Part shown: positions 5,578 through 7,937 of the stretch, piece by piece | Numbering within the stretch: the stretch's first letter is position 1 | How the letters are laid out: the number at the start of each line of letters is the position of its first letter | Assembly (NCBI GenBank): GCA_947565485.1 | Contig: CANOGG010000047.1 | Coordinates: 1-7,937 of the forward strand | Source: an uncultured Mycoplasma sp. | GTDB taxonomy: Bacteria > Bacillota_I > Bacilli_A > RF39 > UBA660 | DNA length: 7,937 nt | Reading direction: 5' to 3' | Translations under genes and position numbers: made by a program | The notes under the pieces: model-generated | Database searches by the model: none | Told to the model about the DNA's origin: nothing | The model's input: the letters and a program-made list of their open reading frames with translations, nothing else

Positions 5578-5586
5578 ATTATACCA
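5578..5586 (-). promoter_or_regulatory. Extended -10 promoter of the AT-rich pair
   Basis: TGG followed directly by TATAAT (5583-5578) forms an extended -10, 24 bases before the ATG at 5553, with AAGGGAG between. No recognisable -35 lies at 16-18 bases (the region reads as A-rich on this strand), so the promoter probably relies on the TG element. Confidence 0.6.
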
Positions 5587-5747
5587 TTTTTGTTATTTTT
5601 TTTCTTTTAGTTTAATAACATTTTACAAAAAAAGTTAAAATTTATAGTATAACAGAATATGGGAAGGCACCACGAAACTTTAAAACACTTATAAAATAAG
5701 AATTTCTATTGTTTTTTAGGTACACCATCAATCATTTTTGCACTTAC

Positions 5748-5777
5748 AAAAAAACCCTTTTACTATATTTTAGGGTT
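5748..5777 (-). terminator. Rho-independent terminator after the thioredoxin-like gene
   Basis: AACCCT (5777-5772) pairs with AGGGTT (5758-5753) across a 13-base AT-rich loop. The minus-strand transcript then runs into seven T (5754-5748). It lies about 70 bases past the stop of the gene at 5847-6395 and separates it from the AT-rich pair. Confidence 0.75.
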
Positions 5778-5846
5778 CTAATTTCTTAATTGTTATTTTA
5801 ACTATAATTTATAAGGTTTTACTTTTATTCTGCCACTCTTGTTTAT

Positions 5847-6395
5847 TTAGTTTTTAGAGAAACAAATCATAGCGATGAAGCCGACTATTAAGAGACCGAA
5901 AACTGAGAAAACAATAATAGTTACAGTTTTGTTAGCTTCGGGAAATAAGTCTTCTAAGGTCTCGCCTACATATTTGGTACCATTATTTTTTTTAATAATT
6001 TCTTTAACAACATCTTTATAGTTACCCTCTTCTTGGTATTTCTTAGCTTTTTCTAAGATAGCCTCGAAAGTTTGGGCACCAGCATAACCAACGGTATTTT
6101 CTTCACCAACAACGAAGAAAGGAACACTTCCCACGTCATCTTCTGTGAGATTGAAAGATTTTTGAATTTCGACCATTAAGTTAGAATTATCTTTATTTTT
6201 AAAGACTTCGTATGAGACAAAATCAATGTCTCCAAGTTTATCACGATTTTTTTCGAGATAATTCATAAATTCTTCACAATGACTACAATTATATCCTCGG
6301 AAAAGATAAATAGTTACCTTTTCTTTAGCCGCAACGTTATTAGGCATTAATAATAAAGCACAAATGGCAATAATAGTTAATAAAATTTTTTTCAT
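5847..6395 (-). CDS. Secreted, membrane-anchored thioredoxin-fold protein
   Basis: The 182 residues start with a signal peptide (MKKILLTIIAICALLLMPNN, then VAA with likely cleavage before KE at 24). A thioredoxin-like domain follows. IYLFRGYNCSHCEEF (29-43) is the first strand and the CxxC redox site (Cys37, Cys40). SVPFFVVG (90-97) carries the cis-Pro (Pro92) beside the active site, and GYAGAQ (103-108) precedes the final helix. A C-terminal membrane helix (about 158-178) then anchors the protein with only SKN inside. Its likely role is disulfide exchange on proteins outside the membrane. The CSHC centre is closer to glutaredoxin/DsbA-like sites than to the thioredoxin CGPC, so its redox direction is uncertain. 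AGGAAG (6411-6406) lies 10 bases before the ATG. It has its own promoter and terminator, and so is probably a single-gene unit after the ABC transporter gene. Confidence 0.9.
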   Translation of the reverse strand: MKKILLTIIAICALLLMPNNVAAKEKVTIYLFRGYNCSHCEEFMNYLEKNRDKLGDIDFVSYEVFKNKDNSNLMVEIQKSFNLTEDDVGSVPFFVVGEENTVGYAGAQTFEAILEKAKKYQEEGNYKDVVKEIIKKNNGTKYVGETLEDLFPEANKTVTIIVFSVFGLLIVGFIAMICFSKN

Positions 6396-6418
6396 TTTCT
6401 AAACACTTCCTGTTATTT

Positions 6419-6447
6419 ATTATAACAAAGGTAGATAAACAAGTAAA
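6419..6447 (-). promoter_or_regulatory. Promoter of the thioredoxin-like gene
   Basis: TTTACT (6447-6442), a 17-base spacer and a perfect TATAAT (6424-6419) occupy the 66-base gap after the ABC transporter gene. No terminator is seen in that gap, so read-through from the transporter is also possible. Confidence 0.65.
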
Positions 6448-6461
6448 GTATAAATTGGAAG

Positions 6462-7937
6462 TTAGTTTGAAGATTGGCTCGTATATAATTTGTAATATTC
6501 ACCTTTTTGGGCCATTAATTTTTGATGAGTCCCCTCTTCATAGTTGGTGTGGTCTTTAATGAGGACGATTTTATCACATTTTTTGATGGTTGACAAACGA
6601 TGAGCGACCATAATAGTTGTACGATTTTTAGTAATGATATCGAGGGCTTTGGTGATTTTATTCTCGGTTTTTAAGTCGATGTTGCTCGTTGCTTCATCAA
6701 GAATTAAAATTTTGGGATTTTGAAGCATGATACGGGCCATGCATAAGAGTTGGCGTTCACCAGTCGAGAGAGATGAGGCGTTATTTTGTAGAATGGTGGC
6801 GTACCCTTGGGGAAGTTTCATGATGATATCATGAGCGTCTAAGAGTTTACAGATTTTTTCGACTTCAGGAAGAGGAATTTTTTTATCTAAGATGAGATTG
6901 TCATAGACACTGCGTTCAAATAAGTAGTTATCTTGGAGCATCATACTTATGTTAGAGCGAATATGGCTTAGTTTAATATCTAAAATATTTGTGTCATCGA
7001 TTAAGATAGCACCAGAGGTAACATCATAAAATCTCGTTAAGAGGCTTAAAATGGTGGATTTACCAGAGCCCGTGGCACCAACAATGCCGACTTTTTCGCC
7101 TGCTTTTATCTCGAGGTTTAAATTTTTTAAGACTGGAGTTTTGGAGTCATAGCTAAAAGTGACATTGGCTAGTTTGATGTGGCCTTTGATTTCTGGGGTT
7201 AGAGCTTTAGGGTGATCAGTTATGGAAATTGGTTCATCTAAGAGTTCAAAGATGCGTTCTAAGTAAGTGCTAGCATCTATTAAGTCACTATAACTAGTAG
7301 ATAAGTAGCTTATTGGTTCCCAAAAACGGGAAGAATAAGAGTCGATGGCAATAATAACACCGAGGCTAATACCGGGATATAAGAAGCGAAGACCGATGAA
7401 GTATATTAAAGCCATACTGATGCCATCTAAGACGCTAGATAAAGACCAGTTTATGTTATTAAGGTAGAGAGATTTACTAATTACTTTTAGTTTTTCACGT
7501 TCAAGTCCGCGCAGAATTTTTTCATTTTTTTGTTCACGATTAAAAGACTGAGTGATGCGGATACCATTAATACTCTCATTTAAGTAAGCATTAACGTTAG
7601 AGTTTTTATCGTTTACTAATTGTTGGTATTTACGTCTTAAGGGAGATATTAGTAAGAGGACAACGATTAAGATGAGGCTAAGAGTGAGACTGATAAATGA
7701 TAAAGGAATATTGGTTGTAAACATGAAGATAAGGCAGAAGATGAGGTTTATAACATCCAAGATAGTTTCAACTAAGACATAACAAATTATACCTGAGGCA
7801 TCATCAGGATAAGATGTCGCCCGAGTGTAGATTTTGCCATGACTTTTAGTATCGTAATAAGTATTAGGTAAGTATTGGAGTTTTTGGAAGATGGCTATTT
7901 TTAGGTCACTTGCAACACTCGCCATAATCATGTAGAG
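6462..7937 (-). CDS. ABC exporter half-transporter (membrane plus ATPase domain), 5' end outside the window
   Basis: The frame is open to the right edge (two more codons, Leu-Tyr, precede the Met at 7931), so the first membrane helices are missing. Positions count from that Met. The remaining membrane domain has helices near 51-72, 76-96, 163-184 and 186-200. The ATPase domain has an A-loop tyrosine in FSYDSKTPVL (259-268), Walker A GATGSGKST (285-293), Q-loop Gln333, signature LSTGE (388-392), Walker B ILILDE with catalytic Glu413, D-loop SNID and H-loop His444. The layout is that of type IV (MdlB/LmrA/BmrA-like) exporters, which move drugs, lipids or peptides outward. A canonical Glu with a deviating signature (LSGGQ expected) is the pattern of the TM288/LmrD/BmrD-type half of heterodimeric exporters. 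The partner gene should then lie just upstream. Substrate is unknown. Confidence 0.93.
   Translation of the reverse strand, partial: LYMIMASVASDLKIAIFQKLQYLPNTYYDTKSHGKIYTRATSYPDDASGIICYVLVETILDVINLIFCLIFMFTTNIPLSFISLTLSLILIVVLLLISPLRRKYQQLVNDKNSNVNAYLNESINGIRITQSFNREQKNEKILRGLEREKLKVISKSLYLNNINWSLSSVLDGISMALIYFIGLRFLYPGISLGVIIAIDSYSSRFWEPISYLSTSYSDLIDASTYLERIFELLDEPISITDHPKALTPEIKGHIKLANVTFSYDSKTPVLKNLNLEIKAGEKVGIVGATGSGKSTILSLLTRFYDVTSGAILIDDTNILDIKLSHIRSNISMMLQDNYLFERSVYDNLILDKKIPLPEVEKICKLLDAHDIIMKLPQGYATILQNNASSLSTGERQLLCMARIMLQNPKILILDEATSNIDLKTENKITKALDIITKNRTTIMVAHRLSTIKKCDKIVLIKDHTNYEEGTHQKLMAQKGEYYKLYTSQSSN

Larger units (their letters stand above)
5554..5846. other. 293-base intergenic stretch upstream of the AT-rich pair
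   Basis: It contains the extended -10 of the pair (5578-5586) and the terminator at 5748-5777. It also has a short minus-strand frame (5756-5706) reading KGFFVSAKMIDGVPKKQ before TAG. That frame has no start signal but looks more protein-like than its surroundings and could be the relic of a gene end. A plus-strand 11-codon frame (5669-5704) has nothing to support it. No RNA gene is seen. Confidence 0.5.

Noticed and set aside
5669..5704. Plus-strand micro-frame MGRHHETLKHL
   Set aside because: Only 11 codons, without ribosome binding site or promoter support; chance in a gap.
1..7937. Mycoplasma genetic code (TGA as Trp)
   Set aside because: The gene at 2199-2939 ends with TGA in an ATGA overlap, Trp codons are TGG, and no gene needs TGA read-through.

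Overview
The window looks like a low-GC Gram-positive (Bacillota) chromosome. It carries sepF and divIVA side by side, AGGAGG-type ribosome binding sites, TATAAT-type promoters with 17-base spacers, and rho-independent terminators. TGA is used as a stop (end of the gene at 2199-2939) and Trp is TGG, so the standard bacterial code applies and not the Mycoplasma code. The truncated surface protein at 103-759 resembles repetitive proteins I associate with uncultured gut Bacilli of the RF39/Mollicutes-related type. That lineage guess is inference. Every gene I can support is on the minus strand, so transcription runs from high to low coordinates.

Right part (7937 to 5847): the C-terminal part of an ABC exporter half-transporter, entering from outside the window, then a secreted, membrane-anchored thioredoxin-like protein with its own promoter and a downstream terminator at 5748-5777.

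Middle (5553 to 4473): an extremely AT-rich two-gene operon. It holds an unrecognised 157-residue protein followed, with an 8-base overlap, by a 204-residue protein whose N-terminus (FFHGTT) and later SSELIFGVYL resemble ADP-ribosyltransferase-like folds. It is bounded by hairpins and non-coding DNA and looks like an accessory insertion.

Centre-left (4156 to 962): a promoter at 4184-4212 drives three tightly packed genes for unrecognised soluble proteins of 401, 246 and 95 residues. Adjacent genes share Shine-Dalgarno/stop or ATGA overlaps. The proteins appear to share a short helical module. Next come sepF and divIVA, each with its own promoter, ending at a terminator that overlaps the divIVA stop codon. 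SepF anchors and aligns FtsZ filaments, and DivIVA marks curved membrane and septa. The three upstream proteins are therefore candidates for division- or envelope-related cytoplasmic factors, by neighbourhood only.

Left edge (905 to 1): a promoter, a C-terminal fragment of a large surface-protein family with a GC-richer 3' end, its terminator, and the promoter, ribosome binding site and first codons (MKKVPYGI) of a further gene leaving the window.
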